Shown in pieces: positions 28,865 through 39,213 of a DNA stretch of 64,000 nt. Position 1 is the first letter of the stretch, and each line of letters starts with the position of its first letter. The notes under the pieces were generated by a model, which was given only the letters and a program-made list of their open reading frames with translations, was not told the origin of the DNA and did not search any database. The stretch is from Phycisphaerales bacterium (GTDB taxonomy: Bacteria > Planctomycetota > Phycisphaerae > Phycisphaerales > UBA1924): NCBI GenBank assembly GCA_029260295.1, contig JAJDDN010000003.1, positions 205,263-269,262 on the forward strand. Reading direction: 5' to 3'. Both the position numbers and the translations under genes were made by a program.

Positions 28865-29011
28865 CTCCCTCTCCCATTCTGATGGGAGAGGGCCGGGGTG
28901 AGGGCTCTTTGTACTCTCATTCTTCCTCCCTCCCCTACATCTTCTCTTCCACCTCCCCCGGGCCTCCGGGGGAGGTGGCCGAGTCTTCGAGGTCGGAGGG
29001 GGTCTTTCTTC
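28865..29011. repeat. Two dispersed repeat families side by side
   Basis: 28865-28907 is a family-2 copy (CCCTCTCCCAT / ATGGGAGAGGG). 28953-29011 is a family-3 copy: CCTCCCCC-GGGCCTCC-GGGGGAGG, then GGCCGAGTCTTCGAGGTCGG, then GGAGGGGGTCTTTCTT. Family 3 recurs at 30929 and 38837 with different inner hairpins. A GGGCAATGGGGA-type repeat borders the next gene (29014-29060). Confidence 0.85.
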
Positions 29012-29030
29012 TCTTCATCTTCCCCATTGC

Positions 29031-30677
29031 CTACTCCCCATTGCCCATTGCCCTCTTCGCACTCCTCCACAGCCCAATCGCCAATCCCGCCGAAACCACG
29101 CACAACCCCGCCGACACCGTAAACGCCGCCGAATACGACCCCGTCATCGACTTGGCCACATTCCCCGCCGCGATCCCGACCACCCCCGCGATCCCATAAC
29201 TTGTAAACACCCACCCGTAATTAGCCCCCATGTTCCTGGCCCCAAACAGATCCGCCGTCGCCGATGGGAACAGCGCAAAGTTGCCACCAAAGTTGAACCC
29301 AACAATCGAAGCCGCCACCGCGATCGACATCTCGCTCTGCGCATTGACCAGCAAGAACATCGTCACCGCCTGCAGCAAGAACATCGCCGCCAGCGCAACA
29401 TACCGCCCAACAAAGTCCGACACCAACCCCCACACCACACGCCCCACCGCATTAAAGATCGCAAGCCACCCAACCGCCGCCGCCCCCTTGCTCATCCACT
29501 CAGACCGCGCCGCCGCCGACAACGCCTCGCCCGAAGTCGACGCCGCCGCAATCAACTGCTCCCCCGCAAACACTTTCAGAATCCCAATGACCATCAACCC
29601 CGCCATCGCCCCCGAAAAGAACATCAGCCACAGCACATAAAACGCCGGCCGCCGAAGCGTCTGCTGCCAGGTCGTCTCGCCGTCATCATCGACCGCAACA
29701 GATTTCTTCATCGCATTCTCATCCACCGGCGGGTTCTTAAGCAACATCGCACCAAGCGAGATCCCAACCAAGCACACAAACCCATGCACCACAAACAACG
29801 ACTGCACCCCATGATCCCGCATAAACCCGAGCGCACCCGGGATCGGCAACGACACATCCGAATCCCCAACCGGGATCGAAATAATGTTCTCCCCCCCCTT
29901 GAAGAAATACGCCCCAAGCCCAAACCCAGCCACGGCCAAACCACTCACCAGCCCCTTGTGGTTCGGGAACCATTTAATCAACGCCGCGATCGGGCACACA
30001 TACGCAAACCCAATCCCAGCCCCGGCCGTAAACCCGATCGTCCCCCACAACAAAAACACCTTGTCAAGCTCCCCGCCCTGCCCAATATAACTCTGCCCAA
30101 GCAGCACACTCCCCGTCACCACCCCCGCGATAATCCCCATCGGAATATATTTAACAATCGGCACCTCATACGGATCAAGCTTCCCAAACAACGCATGAAA
30201 AATCATCAAAAGCACAATCGCCACCGCACCCGTAAACGCCGCGTGCGCAAGCGTAAACACAATCGGGCTGTTCATCAGTCCCGCCAATATAAACCCCGTC
30301 CCCATCAGCACCGCGCCGATCGTCGCCGTGAACCGAGGGCCTTTGATGTCCTGCAGCCGCCCCGCGATGACCATCACGATCGCAAACGACAAAATACAAA
30401 TCGAGAACGCATATTTCAAATACCCCCGCTCCGTCGAGGCCCGCTCGGCAAGCGCAGCCGCATCAGCCACCACCGACACCCCAGAAACATCCGCCCCCGC
30501 CGCAACCATCTCCGCGTGATCCACAGCCGTCACCGCCTGGGGAAAGATATCCGCCTGCAACGGCTCCCAAAAAATCGAATACCCATACACCGTCCCCAGA
30601 ATCAACTGAACAACGATCGCACCAACCAAAACAAAGTATTTCGTACGAGGATTCACGGCAGCCACAGAACGGGTCAT
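29031..30677 (-). CDS. MFS transporter, oxalate/formate antiporter (OFA) family
   Basis: The 548-aa product has 12 membrane helices. OFA-type features: TVYGYSIFWEPLQ in helix 1, an AGRLQDIKGPR loop between helices 2 and 3, and GIGFAYVCPIAALIKWFPNHKGLVSGLAVAGFG in mid-protein (in parts), characteristic of the family. It probably exchanges a carboxylate; the substrate is not determined. A periplasmic insert at about residues 45-85 is Ala-rich. The final residues (MGNGE) are encoded by a dispersed GGGCAATGGG-type repeat, so the C-terminus may have been altered by repeat sequence. Confidence 0.85.
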   Translation of the reverse strand: MTRSVAAVNPRTKYFVLVGAIVVQLILGTVYGYSIFWEPLQADIFPQAVTAVDHAEMVAAGADVSGVSVVADAAALAERASTERGYLKYAFSICILSFAIVMVIAGRLQDIKGPRFTATIGAVLMGTGFILAGLMNSPIVFTLAHAAFTGAVAIVLLMIFHALFGKLDPYEVPIVKYIPMGIIAGVVTGSVLLGQSYIGQGGELDKVFLLWGTIGFTAGAGIGFAYVCPIAALIKWFPNHKGLVSGLAVAGFGLGAYFFKGGENIISIPVGDSDVSLPIPGALGFMRDHGVQSLFVVHGFVCLVGISLGAMLLKNPPVDENAMKKSVAVDDDGETTWQQTLRRPAFYVLWLMFFSGAMAGLMVIGILKVFAGEQLIAAASTSGEALSAAARSEWMSKGAAAVGWLAIFNAVGRVVWGLVSDFVGRYVALAAMFLLQAVTMFLLVNAQSEMSIAVAASIVGFNFGGNFALFPSATADLFGARNMGANYGWVFTSYGIAGVVGIAAGNVAKSMTGSYSAAFTVSAGLCVVSAGLAIGLWRSAKRAMGNGE

Positions 30678-30777
30678 ACAACGCTCCTAAAAAAGCGGCC
30701 ATGCTCGCGACCGCGTGCATCGAGATTATAGCCAGACCCATTTAGGCGATAACAAATTTCATGTTATAAAACCCCAC

Positions 30778-30980
30778 GGGTGCCCTGCTCACGCCTGATG
30801 TCTTCATCAGGTTTGAGCAGGATCGGTTGCTTGGAAACCTGCTTAAGCTCCGCGTAAGCAGGGCACCCGGCTCCCTGTCTTCTCCTCATTCTCCCTCCCC
30901 TTCTTCCTCTCTTCATCTTCTCTTCCCTCCTCCCCCGGGCCTCCGGGGGAGGTGCCCGAAGGGCGGAGGGGGTCTTTCTT
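30778..30980. repeat. Back-to-back hairpin elements plus a family-3 repeat
   Basis: 30778-30870 holds a GGGTGCC element with a long stem (CCTGCTCA..CCTGATG-TCTT-CATCAGG..TGAGCAGG) followed by an inverted copy with related outer arms (CCTGCTTA / TAAGCAGG) ending GCACCC. 30929-30980 is a family-3 repeat whose inner hairpin is GCCCGAAGGGC. Together they occupy most of the 333 bases between the divergent MFS and zinc-ribbon genes. Confidence 0.8.
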
Positions 30981-31010
30981 CATCTTCAATCAACCCGTAT
31001 CATCCCCACA

Positions 31011-31946
31011 ATGCCCACCCACCCACCAATCTGCCCCAACTGCGACTACGACCAATCAGGCGAAGTCGCTACTTGGTCAACCCAATGCCCCACCAAAGGC
31101 CAATGCTCCGAATGCGGGCACAAGTTCGAGTGGTCAGAAATCTACGAAATCCTCAGCCAATGGGATTCAAGCATCGACTGGTACGCCGAGCACGCCCGCA
31201 CCTATCGCCAACTCCTCCGCCGAACCCCCGGCACCTTCGCCCGACTCCTAATCCCATTCGTATTCTTCAGAGACATCAACCACCGCCGGAGGATCAAGCT
31301 CTGGACACTCGCCCGCTGGATGCTCCTGACCACCATCGCCGTCCATCTCCTCGTCTCCATCATCGGGCTCCCAAACTTCAACGACGAAACCTTCGGCTCA
31401 ATCACCCCAGCACTCGAGCAAGGCCTCTGGTATGGCCCCATCCACGAATACGCCATCGACGCCATCGCTGCACTTGTCTTCCCCTACTCCTATTTCACCT
31501 ACTACGACGGCTATCACATCTTCTCCGCCAGAGCATACGAAATGTACGAATGGACATTCATGTCCGTCACCGCACTCGTCGGCGTCGGCGTCACCCTGAG
31601 CTGGATCGTGCTCATGTGCTGTGCTTTCCTAGTCCAAGGAAGATGGGACACCCCGCGAAAACTCCTCGGAAGAACCGCCCTGCTCAGCTTGATACCGCCC
31701 CTCATCCATCTCCAGGCCGTGCGATTGATCTTTGGCTACGACCTGGTCACCGGGAAGACATCAGAAAATCAATGGCTCGTCTGGGTCTATGTATTTTCAG
31801 TTGTGGTCATGATCCTCTGGCAACAACTCATCTGGACCAACGCCGTCATCAAAGTCTGGCGCATCAAACCGAGCTGGCCAATCAACCTCGGCGGCTGCTT
31901 CGGCACAACCATCGGCGGGTTCCTCTTCGTCTTGATGTTCTTCTAA
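31011..31946 (+). CDS. Zinc-ribbon multi-pass membrane protein (paralogue A)
   Basis: The 311-aa product begins with a four-Cys zinc ribbon (CPNCDYDQSG ... CSECGHKFEW). A short cytoplasmic region (HARTYRQLLRRTPGTFARLL) leads into about six membrane helices. A second gene at 37785-38795 encodes the same architecture, nearly the same ribbon and the same WY.EHA..RHLLRRT-type linker. No enzymatic motif is seen; this arrangement is common in Phycisphaerae. Both paralogues start 30-45 bases after a family-3 repeat in the same orientation. Function unknown. Confidence 0.75.
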   Translation: MPTHPPICPNCDYDQSGEVATWSTQCPTKGQCSECGHKFEWSEIYEILSQWDSSIDWYAEHARTYRQLLRRTPGTFARLLIPFVFFRDINHRRRIKLWTLARWMLLTTIAVHLLVSIIGLPNFNDETFGSITPALEQGLWYGPIHEYAIDAIAALVFPYSYFTYYDGYHIFSARAYEMYEWTFMSVTALVGVGVTLSWIVLMCCAFLVQGRWDTPRKLLGRTALLSLIPPLIHLQAVRLIFGYDLVTGKTSENQWLVWVYVFSVVVMILWQQLIWTNAVIKVWRIKPSWPINLGGCFGTTIGGFLFVLMFF

Positions 31947-31947
31947 C

Positions 31948-33360
31948 TCAAAACACCAACAACCCAATCGCCATCCAAGCACCCGCAACCACCATCACCA
32001 CCGCCGTATACCCCACGATCTCCCGCGCCCGCACGCGAGTAATCGCAAGCAACGGCAGCGCCCAGAACGGCTGCAGCATATTGGTCAACTGATCCCCATA
32101 CGCCACCGCCATAATCATCTTCCCCGGCGATACCCCAACCTCCGCGCCAGTAGACAACGCGATCGGCCCCTGAATCCCCCACTGCCCCCCGCCACTCGGC
32201 ACAAACAGATTCACCACCCCCGCGCTCACAAAGGTCACCAGCGGAGCCGTGGTCTCGGTTGCAAACGACCCGATCCAGTGCGAGAAATCCGCAACCAAGC
32301 CGCTGCTCACACCCATCCCCATAATCCCCGCGTACAACGGGAACTGCAGAATAATCCCGCTGCACCCCCGCGCCCCGTCCTCAGCAGCCGACACATACGA
32401 CCGGACTGATCCATGCAGGATCAACCCGAGCGCAAGCATCACCATATTAATCTCATTGGGCCCAACCTTCAAAACCGACGACACCATCGCAAACCGCCAG
32501 AACCCCGCCAGCAATCCAATCGCCAAAACCCACACAACAATCGGCGACCGCTCGATCCAATCCGGAAACCCATTGAGCCGCCCCTCATCAAGATCGCGCC
32601 ACTCCACATCATCCGTCACCTGCATCTCAACTATTTCATCTACTCCGTCATCACTGGCCTTCGGCGTCAACATCCACAACACCAAAGGCACAATCACAAG
32701 CAACCCCCCCGACACAAACAAGTTCATCGGCGAGAAAACAGTCTCTGAAAGTGACACACCACTGAACACACCATCAACAGTCATCGATTCAACCACCGAT
32801 GCAGGCAGCACACTCATCGCCTCCGCCTGCGAAGTCATCTTCAATGGCGCCGACCCCGACAACCCGCCGTGCCAAGCGATCAACCCCGTGTACCCCGCCG
32901 CCGCCAGTAGCCCCCCGTGCGCTTTTATTCCGCGCGACCGCAGCGACCGCGCGACCTCCCGCGCCAAGAGCGCCCCGACAATCAATCCCAGCCCCCAGTT
33001 GATCAACCCAAACACAATCGCGAAAAACCCAACCATCGCCGCCGCCCCCCCCGCCGACCGAGGCATCGACGCCAACGAATCAATCATCCGCCGCACAGGC
33101 CGGCTCGCCGCCAGCGCATGACCGGTGACGAGTATCAAACACATCTGCATCCCAAAGCTCAAAAACTTCCAAAGCCCATCGTTCCCCCGCCACGAATCAA
33201 GCATCGCGCCAGCCTTATCCCCAACCGTCGCCTGATCCGAAAACCCGAGCGTCACCGCCAGCACCGCCGTCAAAAGTGTCAGCAGAATCGCGATCACAAA
33301 CGGATCGGGAGCCGTCTTGGCAAAGAATCTAGAGAGCAGTGCGCCGAGTCGTGCGATCAT
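31948..33360 (-). CDS. AtoE-type short-chain fatty acid transporter
   Basis: The 470-aa product is an integral membrane protein of the AtoE/TIGR00366 family. It starts with TAPDPFVIAILLTLLTAVLA and includes FGLINWGLGLIVGALLAREVAR, YTGLIAWHGGLSGSAPL and VNLFVPSGGGQWGIQGPI, all typical conserved segments. Members take up short-chain fatty acids such as acetoacetate or butyrate. It is convergent with the zinc-ribbon gene, the stops being 1 base apart, and divergent from rarD. No fatty-acid catabolic genes are adjacent. Confidence 0.88.
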   Translation of the reverse strand: MIARLGALLSRFFAKTAPDPFVIAILLTLLTAVLAVTLGFSDQATVGDKAGAMLDSWRGNDGLWKFLSFGMQMCLILVTGHALAASRPVRRMIDSLASMPRSAGGAAAMVGFFAIVFGLINWGLGLIVGALLAREVARSLRSRGIKAHGGLLAAAGYTGLIAWHGGLSGSAPLKMTSQAEAMSVLPASVVESMTVDGVFSGVSLSETVFSPMNLFVSGGLLVIVPLVLWMLTPKASDDGVDEIVEMQVTDDVEWRDLDEGRLNGFPDWIERSPIVVWVLAIGLLAGFWRFAMVSSVLKVGPNEINMVMLALGLILHGSVRSYVSAAEDGARGCSGIILQFPLYAGIMGMGVSSGLVADFSHWIGSFATETTAPLVTFVSAGVVNLFVPSGGGQWGIQGPIALSTGAEVGVSPGKMIMAVAYGDQLTNMLQPFWALPLLAITRVRAREIVGYTAVVMVVAGAWMAIGLLVF

Positions 33361-33428
33361 TACAAATTCCTTTCAACAGTCCCTATCACATGCGGACCAT
33401 CCGCTCCAGTATGACACATTTCATATCC

Positions 33429-33524
33429 GGGTGCCACTGCTTGACCGTCTTCGGCAAGCAGTGTCTTGGATGTTCGCAATTTTCTGAAGACACGCCTTGC
33501 CGAAGACGGTCAAAGCGTGGCACC
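33429..33524. repeat. Inverted pair of TCTT-loop hairpin elements
   Basis: A plus-oriented copy (33429-33468, arms CACTGCTTG / CAAGCAGTG) and a minus-oriented copy (33485-33524, arms CACGCCTTG / CAAAGCGTG, mismatched) lie 16 bases apart in the divergent gap between atoE and rarD. Confidence 0.85.
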
Positions 33525-33568
33525 CCATCCCATCCATACGCCCTGTCCAGTCTACCATCCCATCCTCT

Positions 33569-34516
33569 ATGTCCCCCGAGCAACTCCATCGCAAGCAAGG
33601 CTACATGTACGCCGCCGGCGCCTTCGGGTGGTGGGCCGTCGTCGTCCCGTCCTACTTCCGCCTCCTCTCCCAGCACGGCGCCGCCCCGCTCGAAATCCTC
33701 GCCCAAAGAGTCGTCTTCGGCTTGCCACTCCTCATCATCATTCTCGTGCTCGCCAAAAAACTCCCCGACCTCTACCGCGCCTGCACCACCTGGAAATCGC
33801 TCCGGATCCTGCTGCCGTCAACCATCCTCATCGGGATCAACTGGTATTTCTTCATCTACTCCGTCAGCACCGACCGCCTCAACCACGCGTCGCTCGGGTA
33901 CTACATCAACCCACTCTTTTCGATCTTCCTCGGCTACCTCTTCCTCGGCGAAAGACCAACCAAACTCCAGAAGACCGCCATCGCCATCGCGGGCGCAGCC
34001 GTGGTCATGATGACCGTCGCTGAACTCCAGTCCGGCGGCGGCTGGCCATGGATCGCCGTGCTCCTCCCCGCAAGCTTCGGGCTCTACGGCTTGCTCCGCA
34101 AAAAAGCCGATGTCACCGGCACCGTCGGCATCAGTTTTGAGATGCTCGTCCTGCTCCCGTTCTGCATCGCGCTGATGATCTGGATCACCAACTCCGACAC
34201 CGGCATCTTCTTCGCCCAGACCACCAAGCCGTGGGTTTCATGGGTCATGTTCCTCGGCGGGCTCATCACCATCATCCCGCTCATCTGCTTCACCAACGCC
34301 GTCCGGTTGCTGCCGTTGTCAACCGTCGGGCTGCTCCAGTTCAGCGCACCCACCGGCCAACTCATTCTGTCGGTCGTATTCTTCGGCGAGGAGTTTTCCC
34401 CGCTCAAAGCCGGCGCGTTCCTGCTGATCTGGATCGCCATCGGCGTATTCATCCGCGACCTGGTCGTATCCCATCGCGAGAAGCAGGCGTGCATGGATAC
34501 CGAGATGCTGGAATAG
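33569..34516 (+). CDS. rarD: EamA-family transporter RarD
   Basis: The 315-aa product has about ten membrane helices. RarD hallmarks: GYMYAAGAFGWWAVVVPSYF at the start, EILAQRVVFGLPLL, and the central NWYFFIYSVSTDRLNHASLGYYINPL segment (quoted in part). The family is associated with chloramphenicol sensitivity in Pseudomonas; the natural substrate is unknown. The ATG at 33569 follows the hairpin elements; reading frames starting earlier pass through repeat sequence. It is the last gene before the strand-composition switch and still has C-ending codons. Confidence 0.9.
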   Translation: MSPEQLHRKQGYMYAAGAFGWWAVVVPSYFRLLSQHGAAPLEILAQRVVFGLPLLIIILVLAKKLPDLYRACTTWKSLRILLPSTILIGINWYFFIYSVSTDRLNHASLGYYINPLFSIFLGYLFLGERPTKLQKTAIAIAGAAVVMMTVAELQSGGGWPWIAVLLPASFGLYGLLRKKADVTGTVGISFEMLVLLPFCIALMIWITNSDTGIFFAQTTKPWVSWVMFLGGLITIIPLICFTNAVRLLPLSTVGLLQFSAPTGQLILSVVFFGEEFSPLKAGAFLLIWIAIGVFIRDLVVSHREKQACMDTEMLE

Positions 34517-34535
34517 ATGACAACGGAAAACGAAG

Positions 34536-34976
34536 CTACTGGATGAACTGGTACCGCGTCGTCGGCCAGTCGAGCATGTCGAATACGGTGAGCGATTTGA
34601 GTTTGGGTTTCCATTTATTGACAAACCCGATGTGCTGGGGATCGGTGACATATTGGTTCAGGCCGTGCTCGTTTTCGAATCCGAGATAGATGGCGAGATC
34701 ATAATCGGCGGTGACTGTTGATCTGCCGGTATCGAGATGTTTGCCGGCGGCGTAGGTGGCGACGGTGGAGATCGTCCCGAGCATCCAGTCGGCGTCGTGG
34801 AGGAGGGCGTGGTAATCGGCTGGGTTTTTGAGCTGAATAATTACGATGTGGCCGACCATCGCGGGTGCGCTGGCCGGGACGGCTTGGCCTCGGGGGATGC
34901 GGGTGGTGGATCTGCCTGAGCTGCAGGCGGGGAGGATCAGGAGGGCGGCGGCGAGGAGGGGGATTGTTAATTTCAT
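34536..34976 (-). CDS. Dabb-domain lipoprotein
   Basis: The 146-aa product begins with a lipoprotein signal (MKLTIPLLAAALLILPAC, lipobox LPAC, Cys18). A Dabb-like alpha-beta barrel follows: GHIVIIQLKNPADYHALLHDADWML, a central DYDLAIYLGFENEHGLNQYV and an HIGFVNKW...LTVFDML end. Dabb proteins form small dimeric barrels of diverse or unknown function. The gene is convergent with rarD, and its plus-strand composition is the first on the G/T-rich side. Confidence 0.75.
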   Translation of the reverse strand: MKLTIPLLAAALLILPACSSGRSTTRIPRGQAVPASAPAMVGHIVIIQLKNPADYHALLHDADWMLGTISTVATYAAGKHLDTGRSTVTADYDLAIYLGFENEHGLNQYVTDPQHIGFVNKWKPKLKSLTVFDMLDWPTTRYQFIQ

Positions 34977-35038
34977 GTCTGGATAGTATCAGATTCTGTC
35001 AGCCGGGCATGGCGGGGATCGGTTATGGTGTAGATGGC

Positions 35039-35060
35039 AATTGTTCCACGTGGAACAATT
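35039..35060. promoter_or_regulatory. parS-like palindrome (ParB binding site)
   Basis: A perfect 22-bp palindrome centred between 35049 and 35050 contains TGTTCCACGTGGAACA at 35042-35057. This matches the widely conserved bacterial parS consensus (TGTTNCACGTGNAACA). ParB loads on such sites near the origin to segregate chromosomes. It lies 25 bases upstream of the gene starting at 35085 and about 500 bases from the composition switch. No second copy was noticed in the window. Confidence 0.8.
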
Positions 35061-35084
35061 GGATTCCTCAATTGGAGAATGGTT

Positions 35085-35429
35085 ATGAACGATTCTGATA
35101 CGGCGGGAAATGTTTCTGGGCGGCGGGAAGAAGATACTGATTTGTGCGCACAGATGCGGTCGTTAGCGAAAGCCAACGCGCAGCTGCGGGTTGGGTTGGT
35201 TGGGATTGGGATGCTTGCTGTGGGTCTTGTGCTGGGCGGGCAGGCGAAGGATTCGAAGGATTCGGTGGTTGCGTTTACGGCAACGGATGACACGATCTAC
35301 CGGATTTATGAATCTGGTCGGATTGAGTATTTGCGGGTGGAGGATGATCCGCCTCGGACTGCTGAGGGTGTGTTTGATTGGGGGAAGATGCGGGTTGATG
35401 ATCGGTATGAGTTGCAGGATCGGCCTTAG
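35085..35429 (+). CDS. Small membrane-anchored hypothetical protein
   Basis: The 114-aa product has a charged N-terminal stretch, one membrane helix (about residues 36-54, LRVGLVGIGMLAVGLVLGG) and a small exported domain (VAFTATDDTIYRIYESGRIEYLRVED). Family not recognised. The ATG at 35085 is favoured by a GGAG about seven bases upstream; the frame also reads through the parS palindrome, which is not coding. The parS-like site therefore sits in its promoter/leader region, and ParB binding could affect its expression. Confidence 0.65.
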   Translation: MNDSDTAGNVSGRREEDTDLCAQMRSLAKANAQLRVGLVGIGMLAVGLVLGGQAKDSKDSVVAFTATDDTIYRIYESGRIEYLRVEDDPPRTAEGVFDWGKMRVDDRYELQDRP

Positions 35430-36059
35430 GTTTGAAGCCGAAGACCCGACGCGCCGAAGACGGCGGGTCGGGGCACCCGGCAGAACTGGATCTTGAATAA
35501 GGATGATTAGCTTTGGGTGACTGAGACCGTACCGTTTTTGTTGAGTCGAAGACACGGCTTGCCGAAGACGGTCAAGCCGTGGCACCCCAGAACCTAATGA
35601 CTCGACTGCGCCGGGGACGGGGAGTCGGGGCACCCGGCACATGCCTCTTTCCGTCAGAATTGGTTCGATTTCATCAGGCCATCTCGTAATCAGTTGATTT
35701 GCTATCAATATTCCGGCTTCGGCTGCATCTGATTCGGTTTGTATGACCCAAGGTTTTTGGAAATCGGACCCATCCGGCGAAACAACCATCATACTCAGCA
35801 TTGAGTATGACGAGTTTGGATTACCACCGAAATGTTTCACGACACTTCTAGAACCAACTCCGGCATCGGCGTAGTACTCCTTTATTGATTGCGTGCACCA
35901 CTTACTGCTCCGTAATCGAAGATAAACAAAGCATTCACTGTTTATGTGCCTGATATGTTGATGCTTGTGGTCAAACAGAAAGCCGGACTCGCCAAGTGTT
36001 TTTTGTGCACCTAGATATACTGATTTCTTTGTATCTGAGTTGTTCATGCCCCCGGTCAT
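35163..36059 (-). pseudogene. Hypothetical gene whose 3' end runs into repeats
   Basis: The frame encodes 298 aa, but only about the first 139 residues look native (a charged, mixed region such as SECFVYLRLRSSKWCTQSIK). From residue about 140 (position about 35640) the sequence is read from three hairpin elements and then antisense to the small membrane protein gene. The original stop codon has evidently been lost. The start overlaps the stop of the upstream gene by 4 bases (ATGA), so the two form an operon. Composition is nearer neutral than the neighbours. The native part matches no family I recognise. Confidence 0.55.
35440..35635 (-). repeat. Array of three TCTT-loop hairpin elements (reverse orientation)
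   Basis: Copies at 35440-35478 (arms CCCGAC / GTCGGG), 35548-35587 (arms CACGGCTTG / CAAGCCGTG) and about 35600-35635 (arms CGACT / AGTCG, loop GGGA). Each ends GCACCC on the plus strand. The third abuts, and appears to have replaced, the 3' end of the gene reading from 36059. Confidence 0.85.
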
Positions 36060-36400
36060 TGGTTCAAAATCCTTCCCTGATATGTTGCCTTCCAGTCTTT
36101 TAAGAAGTTCAGATTGGGATGCTGTTTGAGTGACGACACAAGTTTGGAAACATCTTGATCACTAAAGTCTTGATGGAATCTGATTTCGATGGAGTTTGGG
36201 GCAAGCATTGCTGCGAGGGCGTTTCCTTTGTAATCATCCTCGTATGAGATCTGGTCTGATTTTTGATTCCTGTGTTCCTGAGTCACTGGGAAGATGATCA
36301 CGCCGTGATTGTTCAGCACCATTTTGGCGGAGAAATGAACCTTGGACAGGAGTGGTTCAATGTGTTCTACGCCTCGGATGAACATTTGATATAAATCCAA
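36056..36400 (-). CDS. Hypothetical protein
   Basis: The 114-aa product is not recognised. It is soluble, with segments VHFSAKMVLNNHGVIIFPVTQ and NSIEIRFHQDFSDQDVSKLVSSL and no signal peptide. The start is 36400 or 36385 (MFIRGVEH). It lies 6 bases downstream of glyA and overlaps the following unknown gene by 4 bases. The pair is AT-richer and less strand-skewed than the surroundings, which suggests a small acquired two-gene module; a paired function such as effector and partner is possible but unsupported. Confidence 0.55.
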   Translation of the reverse strand: MDLYQMFIRGVEHIEPLLSKVHFSAKMVLNNHGVIIFPVTQEHRNQKSDQISYEDDYKGNALAAMLAPNSIEIRFHQDFSDQDVSKLVSSLKQHPNLNFLKDWKATYQGRILNQ

Positions 36401-36406
36401 CTTGAG

Positions 36407-37702
<1,296 letters not shown>

Positions 37703-37724
37703 GTGGGGATTGTAGGGATGGAGT

Positions 37725-37764
37725 CAAGACACGGCTTGCCGAAGACGGTCAAGCCGTGGCACCC
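37725..37764 (-). repeat. TCTT-loop hairpin element
   Basis: Reverse copy with arms CACGGCTTG / CAAGCCGTG and core CCGAAGACGG, ending GCACCC, between the glyA start and the zinc-ribbon gene stop. Confidence 0.85.
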
Positions 37765-37784
37765 GGCGCAGAGGGGGGATGGGG

Positions 37785-38795
37785 TTAGATGCCGATCCAG
37801 ATGGCGAAGTGTTCGATGGCGATGCGGATGGGTTTGAAGGCGGTCATGATGAGGCCTGCGATGGGCATGCCTAGGAAGGAGGCGATGGTGAGGAGGACGA
37901 GTTCCCACCATTTGGCTTTGATCTGCCAGCCGATTCTTGTGGCGGCGATCCAGAACCATTGGGTCCAGATGATCATCCAAAGGATTAGAACGAAGATGGT
38001 GGAATAGATGATGGAGCTGGCGAAAAAGAATGTTGGCTTCAAGAAGTTGTCTGCAAAAATAATGGCTTCGAGGATGCGTCCGATTTCGAAGGTGAGCATG
38101 GGGAGGAAGCCGGCGACGATCATGGCGCGTGTGATATGGGCCATGCGGAGCTTTGTGCGTTTGCGTGTGACGGGGAAGGCGGAGTAGAGGATGAGCCACA
38201 TGATGGAGATGCCGAGGCATGCGGTGGCTGTCCCGGCCATGACTTGAGAGATGCCTTGCTCGAAAGCTGAGCGTTGGATGATTGGGAAGAGGAGGGCCTC
38301 GCCGATGATTGGTTTCCAATAGTTGATGGAGGAGAAGTCGGTGATCCAGGTGGCCAAAATCTGTTGCTCGGCTGAGGGGACAGCGGGCATGCGCTGGGCA
38401 ATGGAGGCGTTGCTTTGGTAGTGGTAGCCGAAGTTTGCGGCAATGAGTGCGGCGGTGGAGAGGATGTGGAGGATGAGCATGAGAAGGGTGAGCCAGAGGA
38501 GGTAGGACTTGATTGATCTTGGGGTCTCCATGGTGAGACGACGGAAGTAGCGGTTTGGGAAGAGGAGGATCCAGAGGGTTGGGAGGGTTCTTTTGAGGAG
38601 ATGGCGTTTGGATTTGGCGTGCTCGACATACCAGGGGAGTTGGATGCGGGATGGGTTGGTGACATCGGCCCATGCGAATGTGTAGCCGCATTCGGGGCAT
38701 GTGCCTGTGGTTGGGCATTGGGTGGACCAGGTGGCGATTTCGCCGGATTGGTCGTAGCCGCATTTTGGGCAGATTGGGGTTTGGGGCTGGGGCAT
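37785..38795 (-). CDS. Zinc-ribbon multi-pass membrane protein (paralogue B)
   Basis: The 336-aa product has the same plan as the gene at 31011: N-terminal ribbon CPKCGYDQSG ... CPECGYTFAW, a basic linker (KRHLLKRTLPTLW) and about six membrane helices. The ribbon regions are nearly identical while the membrane parts have diverged strongly. The two paralogues lie about 3 kb either side of the composition switch and both point towards it. A family-3 repeat lies 42 bases upstream of the start, as for paralogue A. Function unknown. Confidence 0.75.
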   Translation of the reverse strand: MPQPQTPICPKCGYDQSGEIATWSTQCPTTGTCPECGYTFAWADVTNPSRIQLPWYVEHAKSKRHLLKRTLPTLWILLFPNRYFRRLTMETPRSIKSYLLWLTLLMLILHILSTAALIAANFGYHYQSNASIAQRMPAVPSAEQQILATWITDFSSINYWKPIIGEALLFPIIQRSAFEQGISQVMAGTATACLGISIMWLILYSAFPVTRKRTKLRMAHITRAMIVAGFLPMLTFEIGRILEAIIFADNFLKPTFFFASSIIYSTIFVLILWMIIWTQWFWIAATRIGWQIKAKWWELVLLTIASFLGMPIAGLIMTAFKPIRIAIEHFAIWIGI

Positions 38796-38836
38796 TGGGG
38801 GGATTGTATGGGATTTTGGGGAGAGAAGAAAGAGGA

Positions 38837-39157
<321 letters not shown>

Positions 39158-39213
39158 CGAAGTTAAGGAAAGAGAAGATCACAGGCGGGACGCCTGTGCC
39201 ACGGGGGTGGGTG

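Larger units (their letters stand above)
34517..35084. other. Strand-composition switch, candidate replication origin region
   Basis: Left of about 34.5 kb the plus strand is C/A-rich in genes of both orientations; right of it the plus strand is G/T-rich in genes of both orientations. The change occurs within about 100 bases at the end of rarD. A perfect parS-like palindrome lies at 35042-35057. Negative-to-positive skew marks origins in most bacteria. No DnaA-box cluster was recognised, and dnaA, gyr, parAB and gidA are not in the window, so the call rests on skew and parS. Confidence 0.55.

Noticed and set aside
33497..33568. Earlier start for rarD (MPKTVKAWHP...)
   Set aside because: These codons lie in a hairpin element; the family N-terminus begins at 33569. 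The same applies to apparent upstream extensions of the HAD, tsaE and DegT genes.
33360..35085. DnaA-box cluster near the composition switch
   Set aside because: No TTATCCACA-like cluster was found by eye on either strand; the origin call therefore rests on skew and parS only.
34516..35085. Interpretation of the switch as the replication terminus
   Set aside because: A terminus would show a G-rich to C-rich change on the plus strand with normal skew polarity, and parS sites sit near origins; the rRNA orientation is the only point in its favour.
37703..37790. Glycine or folate riboswitch upstream of glyA
   Set aside because: The short leader is occupied by a hairpin element and lacks recognisable riboswitch cores.
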